In this document: in pieces, positions 50,785-59,416 of the stretch | How positions within the stretch are numbered: position 1 is the stretch's first letter | How the letters are laid out: the number at the start of each line of letters is the position of its first letter | Assembly (NCBI GenBank): GCA_943789005.1 | Contig: CALSSL010000001.1 | Coordinates: 576,511-640,510 of the forward strand | DNA length: 64,000 nucleotides | From: an uncultured SAR86 cluster bacterium | Lineage (GTDB): Bacteria > Pseudomonadota > Gammaproteobacteria > Magnimaribacterales > D2472 | Direction: 5' to 3' | Notes under the pieces: model-generated | What the model was told of the DNA's origin: nothing | What the model saw: only the letters and a program-made list of their open reading frames with translations | Database searches by the model: none | Program-made: the position numbers and the translations under genes

Positions 50785-51375
50785 AGTTCTCTTTACAGTA
50801 TCAACAATAGCAATGGTATTCTGATCAATTTCAATATTGACGGTATCGAGTTTTTTGAGGCTGCTTAAATTAGTGACCTTTAAAGTTTCTGGAATTAGAT
50901 GAATTTTAAAATTACTTTTATTTACTTTGCCTACAGTTAGACTGCACCCATTGATACCAATATATCCCTTTTCCATAACGTACTCAGAATAGTTTTTTGA
51001 CAAGCTAATTGTCATATCTTTGGTATTGTCTTTTTTAATAACTTTGTTTATTTTTGCAGTAAAGTGAATATGACCAGACATTAAATGACCGCCTATTTCT
51101 GATGATGCTTTGATAGATCTTTCAAGATTCACCATGTGACCTTTTGCAATATGTCCTAGATTAGTTCTATCTAGCGTTTCTTGAATAACATCAAATCTAA
51201 GGCTTTTATTACCACCATCTTTTGATGTTAAACATACGCCGTTAACCGAAACACTCGCACCTTTTTTTAAACCTTTGTTAAAGTTTTTAGGAGGATATAT
51301 TTCAAGACTCATGTAATCATCATGAAATTTAACTTTAAGAACTTTTGCTTTGTGAGAAACTATTCCTGAAAACAT
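50764..51375 (-). CDS. ribE: Riboflavin synthase alpha chain
   Basis: Dismutates two lumazine molecules to riboflavin. The two homologous barrel halves are seen as MFSGIVSHKAKVLKV...VSVNGVCLT and HFTAKINKVI...IGINGCSLTV; SGHI and the phenylalanine near the start (MFSGI) belong to the active site. The 203-aa length is normal. It follows pyrE with no gap, and no FMN riboswitch leader is possible at this position. Confidence 0.95.
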   Translation of the reverse strand: MFSGIVSHKAKVLKVKFHDDYMSLEIYPPKNFNKGLKKGASVSVNGVCLTSKDGGNKSLRFDVIQETLDRTNLGHIAKGHMVNLERSIKASSEIGGHLMSGHIHFTAKINKVIKKDNTKDMTISLSKNYSEYVMEKGYIGINGCSLTVGKVNKSNFKIHLIPETLKVTNLSSLKKLDTVNIEIDQNTIAIVDTVKRTLAAQKS

Positions 51376-52014
51376 CTAAGCTCCCCATTCATCTCTATAA
51401 GAAACTAACTGTTCTAGATATTTTTTATGATCTGAGTTGTCTTCAGAAAAAGCTATCAGGGTATCTAAATTAATAATTGATATCACTTGTATTTCAAACA
51501 TTGTTTCTAATTCTTGTCTAGCAGAGATATCGCTTTTCCCTTTTTCTTGCCTATCAAGACCCACAAGCATTACTTTCGGAGTAGCTCCAAGGTCTTTTAT
51601 TTTCTCTATCGATTCTTTTGCTGCAGTCCCAGCAGAGATAACATCATCAATAATCAACACATCGCCAGCAGGATTTTTGCCAATTATTGTTCCGCCTTCA
51701 CCATGGTCTTTGATTTCTTTTCTATTAAAAGATAATGGGTATTTACCACCATCTTCGCTGAGTATCATGGATACAATAGAGCCCAAGAATATCCCTTTGT
51801 ATGCAGGACCATAAATGCAATCAAATGAGATATTTGCATCATTAATTGCCGCTTGATAACACTTAGCAAGATCATAAAGATACCCACCATTAAGCATCTT
51901 TGCTGCATTAAAAAAATACGGACTTTTTCTACCAGACTTTAAAGTAAAATCACCAAACTCTAGTACTTTGGCATGAAGTGCCAATTCTAGAAATTGTTTT
52001 TGATAATCCTTCAC
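51376..52014 (-). CDS. pyrE: Orotate phosphoribosyltransferase
   Basis: Makes OMP from orotate and PRPP. N-terminal FGDFTLKSGRKSPYFFNA binds orotate, and VLIIDDVISAGTAAKES is the PRPP motif. 212 aa, as in E. coli. It is directly downstream of rph, a pairing conserved in enterobacteria where translation of rph affects attenuation of pyrE. I see no attenuator hairpin here because the genes abut. Confidence 0.97.
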   Translation of the reverse strand: MKDYQKQFLELALHAKVLEFGDFTLKSGRKSPYFFNAAKMLNGGYLYDLAKCYQAAINDANISFDCIYGPAYKGIFLGSIVSMILSEDGGKYPLSFNRKEIKDHGEGGTIIGKNPAGDVLIIDDVISAGTAAKESIEKIKDLGATPKVMLVGLDRQEKGKSDISARQELETMFEIQVISIINLDTLIAFSEDNSDHKKYLEQLVSYRDEWGA

Positions 52015-52719
52015 TTATATTAAACAGGCTTTTTGTTTTTCAATAATATCAGCTATAGCTGAACTTCCAACCTCAAGCATTTCATTTAGTTGTTCTTTGG
52101 AAAAAGGAGCCTCTTCACCAGTACCCTGAATTTCAATAAGTTCAAGAGAGTCAGTCATTACTAAGTTTAGATCAGTTTCAGCCGCGCTATCTTCATTATA
52201 ATCAAGATCAAGTATTACTTGATCATTTAGCACTCCAAGAGAAACAGCAGCAACATGGGTCTTTATTGCTCTGTGATCATCATGATGATTCTTTAATGCA
52301 AGAAAGAGAGCAACACAACCGCCTGTAATTGAAGCAGTTCTAGTTCCACCATCTGCCTGTATTACATCACAATCAATATTTATAGTTTTACCTTTAATAT
52401 ATTTTAAATTAACTGCTTGCCTTAGCGATCTGCCAATTAATCTTTGAATTTCTTGAGTTCTGCCACTTTGCTTTCCTCTTGCTGCTTCTCTTCCCATTCT
52501 TTCGTTTGTAGACCTTGGAAGCATTCCATATTCAGCTGTTACCCATCCCTCTTCACTTCCTCTCATCCATCTAGGAACATTTGTATCAATTGATGCAGTG
52601 CAGATAACTTTTGTGTTCCCAAAAGATACCAATACAGAGCCTTCGGCATGAATATTTATATTTGGTTCAAATGTAAGTTCTCTTAGTTCGTTTGATTTTC
52701 TGTTATTGCTTCTTTCCAT
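52015..52719 (-). CDS. rph: Ribonuclease PH
   Basis: Phosphorolytic 3'-5' exoribonuclease for tRNA 3' maturation. Family parts are [30 protein letters not shown], the hexamer and RNA contact region [29 protein letters not shown], and [18 protein letters not shown]. The arginine for phosphate binding is in GGTRTAS. 234 aa, intact. It has the ribosome site AGGA before ATG 52719. Confidence 0.97.
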   Translation of the reverse strand: MERSNNRKSNELRELTFEPNINIHAEGSVLVSFGNTKVICTASIDTNVPRWMRGSEEGWVTAEYGMLPRSTNERMGREAARGKQSGRTQEIQRLIGRSLRQAVNLKYIKGKTINIDCDVIQADGGTRTASITGGCVALFLALKNHHDDHRAIKTHVAAVSLGVLNDQVILDLDYNEDSAAETDLNLVMTDSLELIEIQGTGEEAPFSKEQLNEMLEVGSSAIADIIEKQKACLI

Positions 52720-52754
52720 AATTTAATCCTATGGATGCATTGATCCAGTATTTG

Positions 52755-53201
52755 TTAATTTAATTGATCTTTAACAATTTTGCTTACCATGCCCATATCA
52801 GCAGTACCTGGCGCAATAGAGTTTTTAAGAATGCCCATTACCTTGCCAATATCTTGCATGGTAGATGCTCCAGACTCAGATATAGCAGACTGAACTTTTT
52901 CTGTGATTTCAAATTCGTTGAGTTGTTGGGGTTTGTATTTAGATAATATGGTAACTTCTAGTTGCTCTTTTTCAGCTAGATCAACTCTACCACCCTCTGT
53001 AAACTGAGTAATAGAATCTTTTCGTTGTTTAATCATTTTGTTGATAATCTGAAGAGCTTTTGCGTCATCAGCAGTCGCTTGATTGTCTATCTCAAACTTC
53101 TGGACTTCAGACTTAAACATTCTAAGAGTATCGCGAGTCATATCATCTTTATCAAGCATTGCTTGCTTGAGATCTGATTGAATTTGGGAAAGAAGGGTCA
53201 A
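52755..53201 (-). CDS. yqeY: GatB/YqeY domain protein
   Basis: A 148-aa two-domain helical protein related to the C-terminal tail of the GatB amidotransferase subunit; function unknown, possibly tRNA-related. Typical parts are MLDKDDMTRDTLRMFKSEVQKFEID and MQDIGKVMGILKNSIAPGTADMG. The start is TTG at 53201, two bases after the rpsU stop, so translation is probably coupled. rpsU-yqeY adjacency is widely conserved. Confidence 0.93.
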   Translation of the reverse strand: MTLLSQIQSDLKQAMLDKDDMTRDTLRMFKSEVQKFEIDNQATADDAKALQIINKMIKQRKDSITQFTEGGRVDLAEKEQLEVTILSKYKPQQLNEFEITEKVQSAISESGASTMQDIGKVMGILKNSIAPGTADMGMVSKIVKDQLN

Positions 53202-53203
53202 GA

Positions 53204-53422
53204 TTATCTATAAGATCTTTGTCTTGGGAAAGAATATTTCCTATTTGATTTTCTAGCACGCTTAACAGCTGCTGCCATTAATCGCTTTCTTTTTTCTGTT
53301 GGTTTCTCATAGAACTCTCTTGCTCTGATTTCAGGTACAATTGCTGCTTTTTCGCAGGCACGCTTGAACTTTCTTAAACCAATGTCAAAATGTTCTGTTT
53401 CTTTTATTATAATTGAAGGCAT
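53204..53422 (-). CDS. rpsU: 30S ribosomal protein S21
   Basis: A 72-aa basic ribosomal protein of the 30S platform. [28 protein letters not shown] and [23 protein letters not shown] are the S21 signature. In many proteobacteria rpsU leads dnaG-rpoD; here it leads yqeY-rph-pyrE-ribE instead. It is divergent from tsaD with about 60 bases for both promoters. Confidence 0.97.
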   Translation of the reverse strand: MPSIIIKETEHFDIGLRKFKRACEKAAIVPEIRAREFYEKPTEKRKRLMAAAVKRARKSNRKYSFPRQRSYR

Positions 53423-53482
53423 AATTAGTCGCGTAGTTTAGGCTGTAATTAGAAATTTTGCAAAACATTTTATTAAAAAAAT

Positions 53483-54487
53483 ATGAAAACTTTAGGAATT
53501 GAAACATCTTGCGATGAAACCGCAATTGCAATATATGACTCCGAGCATGGAATCATAGGTGAATCTGTTTATAGTCAGATAAAAATGCATGCTCAGTATG
53601 GTGGAGTGGTTCCCGAGTTAGCTTCACGTGATCACTGCGTAAAAATAGTTGATGTTCTATATGAAGCTCTCGGAGACATCGATATAAAATCAATTGATCG
53701 GATTGCGTATACATCTGGTCCTGGATTATTAGGCGCTTTATTAATAGGAGAAAGTTTTGCTCAAGGTCTCTCCACCGCTTTAAAAATACCCTTAATACCT
53801 ATTAATCATCTTGAGGGACACTTAATGTCTCCAGTTATGGAGTTTCCAGAAATAAAAACCCCATATATTTCTTTATTAGTTAGCGGAGGACACAGCATGA
53901 TTGTTGATGTAAAAGAAAGAGGAGAATATGAAATTTTAGGACAATCTCAAGATGATGCAGTCGGAGAGGCTTTTGATAAAGTGGGTAAATTATTAGATTT
54001 ACCATATCCAGGAGGACCGCATATTGAAAAACTTGCATTACAAGGTAATTCAAAAGCTTATGACTTTCCAAGGCCAATGATGCACAGTGATAACCTTGAT
54101 TTAAGTTTTAGCGGCCTCAAAACATCTGTTTTATATACAGTCAGAGATATTGATAATTTAACCGATCAGATAAAAGCAGATATAGCAGCTTCATTTCAGC
54201 AAGCTGTTATAGAAGTTCTTTCAAAGAAGATTAAGAAGGCTGTAGAAATAAGTGGCAGGACCGAGGTAATAATTGCAGGTGGTGTTGCAGCTAATAAAGC
54301 GCTTAGGTCAGCAATTAAAGATTTAGAGAATTCTTTAGGAATTAAAGTTTTTTACCCCTCATTAAAATATTGTGGTGACAACGCCGCAATGATTGCTTTT
54401 GTCGGGTCATTGCGATCTTCTGATAAGATTGAATCCCAAGCCTCTTATGTGAGAGCAAGATGGCCACTAGGCGAGTTAACTAAATGA
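53483..54487 (+). CDS. tsaD: tRNA N6-adenosine threonylcarbamoyltransferase TsaD
   Basis: Transfers threonylcarbamoyl to A37 of ANN-decoding tRNAs, with TsaB, TsaC and TsaE. The N-terminal MKTLGIETSCDETAIAIYD and NHLEGHLMSP (metal-binding histidines) are diagnostic. Further nucleotide-binding parts are VSGGHSM, GGVAANKALR and the aspartate in CGDNAAMIA. 334 aa, as in E. coli. Divergent from rpsU and overlapping folB by 4 bases, a widely conserved neighbourhood. Confidence 0.97.
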   Translation: MKTLGIETSCDETAIAIYDSEHGIIGESVYSQIKMHAQYGGVVPELASRDHCVKIVDVLYEALGDIDIKSIDRIAYTSGPGLLGALLIGESFAQGLSTALKIPLIPINHLEGHLMSPVMEFPEIKTPYISLLVSGGHSMIVDVKERGEYEILGQSQDDAVGEAFDKVGKLLDLPYPGGPHIEKLALQGNSKAYDFPRPMMHSDNLDLSFSGLKTSVLYTVRDIDNLTDQIKADIAASFQQAVIEVLSKKIKKAVEISGRTEVIIAGGVAANKALRSAIKDLENSLGIKVFYPSLKYCGDNAAMIAFVGSLRSSDKIESQASYVRARWPLGELTK

Positions 54488-54831
54488 AAGATATTATTTA
54501 CATAAAAGACCTTCGAATAAAAACTATTATTGGAATATTTGACTGGGAAAGAAAAGTAAAACAAGAAGTTAGCATTGACCTAGAGTTTCCATTTGATTGT
54601 AAAAAGGCGGCATCATCAGATTCTATTGAAGATACGATAGACTATAAAGCAATTGCTAAGGGCGTAATAAAATTTGTAGAAGAATCATCATTTCAACTTC
54701 AAGAAACTCTCGCTGAGGAAATAGCTTCTTTGGTAAAAAACGAATACGGTGTTGAATCAATTAAATTGAGAGTATCAAAGCCAGGAGCTATAAGAGGCTC
54801 CAAAGATGTTGGCCTAGTAATACATAGATAA
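54484..54831 (+). CDS. folB: Dihydroneopterin aldolase
   Basis: Converts dihydroneopterin to hydroxymethyl-dihydropterin in folate synthesis. Signatures are IIYIKDLRIKTIIGIFDWERK, the active-site glutamate and lysine regions in DTIDYKAIAKGV and VSKPGAIRGSKDVG. 115 aa. It overlaps folK by one base, so two successive steps of the pathway are encoded together. Confidence 0.95.
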   Translation: MKDIIYIKDLRIKTIIGIFDWERKVKQEVSIDLEFPFDCKKAASSDSIEDTIDYKAIAKGVIKFVEESSFQLQETLAEEIASLVKNEYGVESIKLRVSKPGAIRGSKDVGLVIHR

Positions 54832-55205
54832 TGCAATATTTCTTATCCTTGGGAAGCAATATCAATGCTGAAGCAAACATCATTTTTGCAATAGACCAGA
54901 TCAATAAGATATTAGCTAATACCAAATACTCATCTATTCATAAGACAAAAGCAGAGGGCTTTGAGGGTGATGATTTTTTAAATTTAGTAGTTGCAGGAGA
55001 GTCAGGACTTGGTTTTGATGAGCTTAACCAAAAACTCAAAGATATTGAAAATGAAACTGGAAGAAAAAGAGATGTCCCTAAGTTTAGCGCTAGAACATTA
55101 GATATAGATATCATTCTTCAAATCGATCAAGATGAGATATTATTTGAGAGTAATGAAATAGAAAAATATTCATTTGTATCTGAACCGTTAAAAGAGGTTT
55201 TATAA
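54831..55205 (+). CDS. folK: Hydroxymethyldihydropterin pyrophosphokinase (short)
   Basis: Pyrophosphorylates hydroxymethyl-dihydropterin. FLSLGSNINAEANI is the HPPK start, ENETGRKRDVPKFSARTLDIDII contains the metal-binding DxD pair and catalytic arginines. At 124 aa it is shorter than the usual 150-160 aa; the central loop is compact and the C-terminus ends soon after the FVSEPLKEVL block. The core motifs are all present, so it is probably functional. Confidence 0.9.
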   Translation: MQYFLSLGSNINAEANIIFAIDQINKILANTKYSSIHKTKAEGFEGDDFLNLVVAGESGLGFDELNQKLKDIENETGRKRDVPKFSARTLDIDIILQIDQDEILFESNEIEKYSFVSEPLKEVL

Positions 55206-55206
55206 A

Positions 55207-55818
55207 ATGGCAAAAAAATTTACAGTTAGAAAGATTCATAGGTATCTCAGCATCTTTATTGCAATTCAGCTTCTTCTTTGGACAGTCTCAGGAATTTATT
55301 TTGCATTTAACAAAATTGAAATGGTTAGGGGAGAGCAATACAGATTACCTCTAGATACAGAATACAGAATATTTAAAAGACTGGGAGAAGAAATAATAGA
55401 AACTAATGAGAATGGATTAAAAACTTATTTAACTCACCCCGATAAATTGCCAGTCAAAAACTTACTACCCGAAGAAGCAATAACAATAGCTAAAGAAAAA
55501 ACCTCATTAATTCCAATAGAGGTAAGTTTTATTGAAAAAGAAGAAAGAGGAGTAGAGTATAGGGGAAGAAGATTGCCGATATATAAAATCTCAACCGACA
55601 CCAAAGATGGTATTAATATTTATCTTGATCCAATAACTGGTGATATTGCAGCAATTAGATCTGATTCATGGAGAGCGTGGGACCTACTTTGGGCTTTGCA
55701 TATAATGGACTATCAAGACAGAGATAACATAAATAATATTTTGTTAAAAATCTTCTCTGTCCTTGCTTTAATAAGCTCTATTACTGGAATAATTCTTTTC
55801 TTTAAAAAAGCTATTTAA
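55207..55818 (+). CDS. PepSY domain membrane protein
   Basis: A 203-aa protein with a membrane helix near each end (about residues 12-32 and 178-198) and a periplasmic PepSY domain between, seen as PEEAITIAKEKT...GINIYLDPITGDIAAIRSDSW. The RKIHRYLSIFIAIQLLLWTVSGIYF start is that of PepSY-associated membrane proteins, often linked to siderophore or iron-reductase systems. It is one base downstream of folK. Its role here is unknown; it overlaps the convergent phosphotransferase by 8 bases. Confidence 0.85.
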   Translation: MAKKFTVRKIHRYLSIFIAIQLLLWTVSGIYFAFNKIEMVRGEQYRLPLDTEYRIFKRLGEEIIETNENGLKTYLTHPDKLPVKNLLPEEAITIAKEKTSLIPIEVSFIEKEERGVEYRGRRLPIYKISTDTKDGINIYLDPITGDIAAIRSDSWRAWDLLWALHIMDYQDRDNINNILLKIFSVLALISSITGIILFFKKAI

Positions 55819-56872
55819 AGTGATTTTTTACAATAGACCAAGCAAATTCTGACAGGGGATAGACTTTCATTCCCCTTTCTTCAGCATGTTTGCTTGAGGC
55901 TGTTCCATCTCTAACTCTGCCTAAAATACCCTGACATATAGCACCAACTTTAAATAAGCTAAAAGCCATATAAAACTCCCAATTTTTTGAAAGATCTTTT
56001 CCAGTAATTTCAGAATACATATCTCTGTACTCCATTTCATTTGGAATACCCATTTCTTTTAATTTAGCATGATCATAAAACAAGGGTTCTGTTCTCCATG
56101 TCAGACAGTGATAACAAAAATCTGCAATGGGATGACCTAATGTGGATAACTCCCAATCAAGAACTCCTATGACTTCTTGGTTTTTCATAATCATATTATC
56201 TAAACGATAATCTCCATGAACAATCGAAGTTTCGTCATCGTCAGGAATATTATTTGGCAACCATTCAATAAGATTATTCATTTCATCAATGTTGTCTGTT
56301 TCAGATGCTAGGTATTGTTTGGACCATCTTGATACCTGTCTTGCGACATAGTTACCGGGCTTGCCATAGTCTTCCAGACCAATCTTTTTGTAATCAACGC
56401 TATGCAGTGCTGCAAGAGTTTTATTTTTATTTTGATAGACTTTTATCCTTTGCTCTTTTGACAGAGAAGGTAACATTGGGTCCCAATAAATGTCACCATC
56501 TAAACAATCCATAACAAAAAAAGTAGTTCCTGCGACCTCTTGATCTTCACAAAGTCCATAAGTTTTTGGAACAGGTACATCAGTCTCACCAAGAGCGGTA
56601 ATAACCTTATATTCTCTATCAACTGCGTGAGCTGATGGTAAAAGTTTACCAGGTGGTTTTCTTCTTAAAACAAGATTTTTATTATCAGTAATAATTTTAT
56701 ATGTTGGATTTGATTGCCCGCCTTTAAATTGTTCAATTCCTGTAATAGCACCAGCACCAGGCACATGAGCATCTATCCATGGCTGAAGTTTCTCATTATC
56801 AATTTTAAGATTTTCAGCAACAGCCTTTGTACCTGAAAATACTTTTTCATATTTTTGATTATCGTTGGTCAT
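55811..56872 (-). CDS. APH-fold phosphotransferase (ACAD10/11 N-terminal-like)
   Basis: A 353-aa kinase of the aminoglycoside-phosphotransferase/choline-kinase fold. Catalytic loop SIVHGDYRLDNMI and metal-binding VLDWELSTLGHPIADF are clear; the phosphate-lysine equivalent region is NLVLRRKPPG. This is the group homologous to the N-terminal kinase domain of ACAD10/11, which phosphorylates 4-hydroxy acids for CoA-ester breakdown. Antibiotic resistance is unlikely. It overlaps the pteridine reductase gene by 4 bases. Confidence 0.86.
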   Translation of the reverse strand: MTNDNQKYEKVFSGTKAVAENLKIDNEKLQPWIDAHVPGAGAITGIEQFKGGQSNPTYKIITDNKNLVLRRKPPGKLLPSAHAVDREYKVITALGETDVPVPKTYGLCEDQEVAGTTFFVMDCLDGDIYWDPMLPSLSKEQRIKVYQNKNKTLAALHSVDYKKIGLEDYGKPGNYVARQVSRWSKQYLASETDNIDEMNNLIEWLPNNIPDDDETSIVHGDYRLDNMIMKNQEVIGVLDWELSTLGHPIADFCYHCLTWRTEPLFYDHAKLKEMGIPNEMEYRDMYSEITGKDLSKNWEFYMAFSLFKVGAICQGILGRVRDGTASSKHAEERGMKVYPLSEFAWSIVKNHFK

Positions 56873-57603
56873 GATAGCGATCTTCCTCCATCAACTTTAA
56901 TAATTTGACCTGTCATATACTTTGAACCAACAACAAATTTAACTGCGTTAGCAATATCTTTCTCGCAACCCATCTTTTTCAGAGGAATATTTGCTATCAC
57001 TTTTTCCTTTTGCTCTTCAGTCCAAGTAACATCAGGTGGTTCAAGCATTGCACCAGGAGCAATTGCATTAACATTAACATCTGGAGCTAACTCTCTCGCT
57101 AAAACCTTAGTAATGGATTCTAAACCTCCTTTAGCAGCTGCATATATAGCAAAATTTGCAACACCTTTGCTTAGATTTGTATCAGTAATATTAATAATAG
57201 TTCCTTTCGCTTCAATTAATTTATCTTTAAGGCCCTGGATTAAAAACAATGGACCTTTAAGATTACTTCCTATTAGTTTATCCCAGTGATCTTCAGAGAT
57301 TTCATCGATGGGAGTTGGGTAGAAAGTTGAAGCATTGTTTACCAAAACATCAATCGAATCAAAACAGGATCTAGCTTCAATAATTAATCTTTGGACATCT
57401 GTTACAACATCTAAATTTGCTTGAATTATTTTTGCAGTATTTGAGTTGATTGAATTAATTTGATTTGCCAATTCTTCAGCATCATTTTTGGAGGAGTTGT
57501 AATGAATTATTATATTCCAACCCATATCAGAAAAAGTTAGAGCTATCTCCTTGCCAATCCTCTTTGCAGCTCCTGTAATTAGTATGGTTTTATTTATAGA
57601 CAT
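56869..57603 (-). CDS. Pteridine reductase-like SDR
   Basis: A 244-aa classical SDR. The NADPH motif TGAAKRIG has the TGxxxRxG form of pteridine reductases, and NNASTFYPTP is the PTR1/FolM-type motif. The catalytic pair is YAAAKGG and the end is TGQIIKVDGG. It probably reduces dihydrofolate or dihydrobiopterin-type pterins, which fits folB-folK 1-2 kb away. The window also carries folA, so it is a second pterin/folate reductase. Confidence 0.85.
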   Translation of the reverse strand: MSINKTILITGAAKRIGKEIALTFSDMGWNIIIHYNSSKNDAEELANQINSINSNTAKIIQANLDVVTDVQRLIIEARSCFDSIDVLVNNASTFYPTPIDEISEDHWDKLIGSNLKGPLFLIQGLKDKLIEAKGTIINITDTNLSKGVANFAIYAAAKGGLESITKVLARELAPDVNVNAIAPGAMLEPPDVTWTEEQKEKVIANIPLKKMGCEKDIANAVKFVVGSKYMTGQIIKVDGGRSLS

Positions 57604-58613
57604 TGATTTAATATTTTTTCGTATATTTTATGCTTTTCTGCATGAATTTTCTCATTAGGTATATTTTTAAGAAAAGAGAAATCAGTTTCCATGGTTTTTG
57701 ATACTAATTTGAATATTAATTCTTTTGAATTAGAGAGCTGCGACAAAGAGCATAAGTCTTTAATTAATAACTCGTTTCTGACAAAGTTAATTAGAGGAAA
57801 TAACTGTATAAGTTCATTTCTTGGCATAGCTTTTGAAATCTTCATTAATTTCATTAGAACATCAGAAGCATTTTTTTGTGCATTTGGAATAGGAAGATTC
57901 CTGCCTAACGCAAAATCGTTATTAGCCTGCAATTCAGCCCATCGAATTATGTTGTTTGTGGTTGTATCGCAAAGAGATATTCTTAATTCCTCAAAGTAGG
58001 GATGATGCATTTTATATTTTATTATCAGCTCAAAAAAAATATTTGGATTTTTCGAAGACATCGCTCTATCAGTTTCAGTCCAAATCCTGTCTGGTGATAA
58101 GTTTGCTAGCTCCCCTGAATTAACAATTTTTTCTAGCATCTCTTCTGTCTTTGAATCAATTGAAAAATCTTTAAGATGTTCATAAGTATGAAATCTAGCG
58201 AGTCTTATTGCGCGCAATGGATCTTCTAAAAATGCATCTGAAACATGTCTAAAGATTTTTCTTTCAAGATCTTTGATGCCTCCATAGGGATCTATAATAT
58301 TTCCACCTGAGTCTCTAGCAATAGCATTGATAGTTAGGTCTCTTCTTGAAAGATCCTCTTCAAGAGTTACCTCTTGCCCAAAATAAAAATTAAAACCATG
58401 GTAGCCATGGCCTGTTTTTTTTTCAGTTCTTGCAAGGGCATATTCTTCATTGCTGGAAGGATGCAAAAATACAGGAAAGTCTTTGCCGATAGGCTTAAAT
58501 CCCTTTGATACCATCTCATCAGGAGATGATCCAACAACAACCCAGTCTCTATCCTTTGCTGTTACACCTAGAAGCGCATCTCTTACCGCTCCCCCAACTT
58601 CATATATTTTCAT
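57594..58613 (-). CDS. cca: CCA-adding tRNA nucleotidyltransferase
   Basis: Adds or repairs the tRNA 3' CCA. The nucleotidyltransferase motif is GGAVRDALLG with KDRDWVVVG; EEDLSRRDLTINAIA and DPLRAIRLARF are the class II signatures. At 339 aa it lacks the C-terminal HD phosphohydrolase domain of the 412-aa E. coli enzyme. The tRNA-Phe gene in this window already encodes CCA, so repair is the likely main task. It overlaps apaH by 4 bases. Confidence 0.93.
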   Translation of the reverse strand: MKIYEVGGAVRDALLGVTAKDRDWVVVGSSPDEMVSKGFKPIGKDFPVFLHPSSNEEYALARTEKKTGHGYHGFNFYFGQEVTLEEDLSRRDLTINAIARDSGGNIIDPYGGIKDLERKIFRHVSDAFLEDPLRAIRLARFHTYEHLKDFSIDSKTEEMLEKIVNSGELANLSPDRIWTETDRAMSSKNPNIFFELIIKYKMHHPYFEELRISLCDTTTNNIIRWAELQANNDFALGRNLPIPNAQKNASDVLMKLMKISKAMPRNELIQLFPLINFVRNELLIKDLCSLSQLSNSKELIFKLVSKTMETDFSFLKNIPNEKIHAEKHKIYEKILNQCL

Positions 58614-59416
58614 TTTTTCTTAATTTGAAATAACTTTTTATCTTCTAATCTTATAGCTGTAAGCTTATTTCCCCAAACGCAACCAGTATCCAGTCCAATA
58701 ATATTTTTTAAACCAGTCTTGCCTTCTAAAGACGCCCAGTGTCCAAAGACAATATTTTCATTATCTTTAAGGTTATTTATAGTTTTCTTGTACCAAGGTA
58801 CATAACCCTTTTTCCCTTTACCACTTTTTAAATTTAGTCTTAGTGAGCCATCTTTGCTCAAGAACCTCATTCTTGTAAAGTAGTTGATAATTGTTCTCTG
58901 TCTTTTGTATCCCCTTAGGTTTGGATTCCAAATTTTAGGTGTATCTCCCCAAATATTTTTTAATAAATTTGACGCATCATTTTTTAAAGCAACCTGTATC
59001 TCTTTAGAGAATTTCTTAGCTTCATCCACTTGCCAAATAAAAGGTATTCCAGCATGAGAAATCCAAAAAATTTCATTAGATTCTTTAATTTTGATATCTA
59101 ATAATAATGGCTGTTTTTTTAACCAGACTTGATATTTTTTAACATTTCTAGATTCTAAAACTTTCTTTAATGACTTATCTTTTTTTTGATGTTCGATTAA
59201 GTAAAGCAAATAAAAGTCATGATTTCCCAGAACAGCTTTAACAGATCCTTTATTTTTAATACAAAACTCTAAAACTTTTTCTGATGCATCGCCTCTATTA
59301 ACAAGATCGCCTGCAAAAATTAATATATCTTTATTTAAATTAAATTTAATTTTTTTAAGTAACCCCTCTAGTTCTTTAAAGCAACCTTGAACGTCTCCTA
59401 CAACATAGTGAGCCAT
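58610..59416 (-). CDS. apaH: Symmetrical bis(5'-nucleosyl)-tetraphosphatase
   Basis: Hydrolyses Ap4A to ADP and removes Np4 RNA caps. Metallophosphatase motifs are VVGDVQGCFKEL, FAGDLVNRGDAS, VLGNHDFYLL and a later HAGIPFIW; LDTGCVWG ends the domain. 268 aa. It is adjacent to rsmA and downstream of pdxA-surA, the conserved gammaproteobacterial order. RppH elsewhere in the window acts on related 5' ends. Confidence 0.96.
   Translation of the reverse strand: MAHYVVGDVQGCFKELEGLLKKIKFNLNKDILIFAGDLVNRGDASEKVLEFCIKNKGSVKAVLGNHDFYLLYLIEHQKKDKSLKKVLESRNVKKYQVWLKKQPLLLDIKIKESNEIFWISHAGIPFIWQVDEAKKFSKEIQVALKNDASNLLKNIWGDTPKIWNPNLRGYKRQRTIINYFTRMRFLSKDGSLRLNLKSGKGKKGYVPWYKKTINNLKDNENIVFGHWASLEGKTGLKNIIGLDTGCVWGNKLTAIRLEDKKLFQIKKK

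Noticed and set aside
50764-51420. FMN riboswitch upstream of ribE
   Set aside because: ribE abuts pyrE with no leader, so there is no room for a riboswitch.
51437-51814. 125-aa plus-strand ORF opposite pyrE
   Set aside because: Antisense shadow of pyrE; no independent evidence.
55811-56872. Aminoglycoside resistance gene
   Set aside because: The APH fold is present, but motifs match the ACAD10/11-type kinase group involved in acyl or hydroxy-acid metabolism rather than resistance enzymes.
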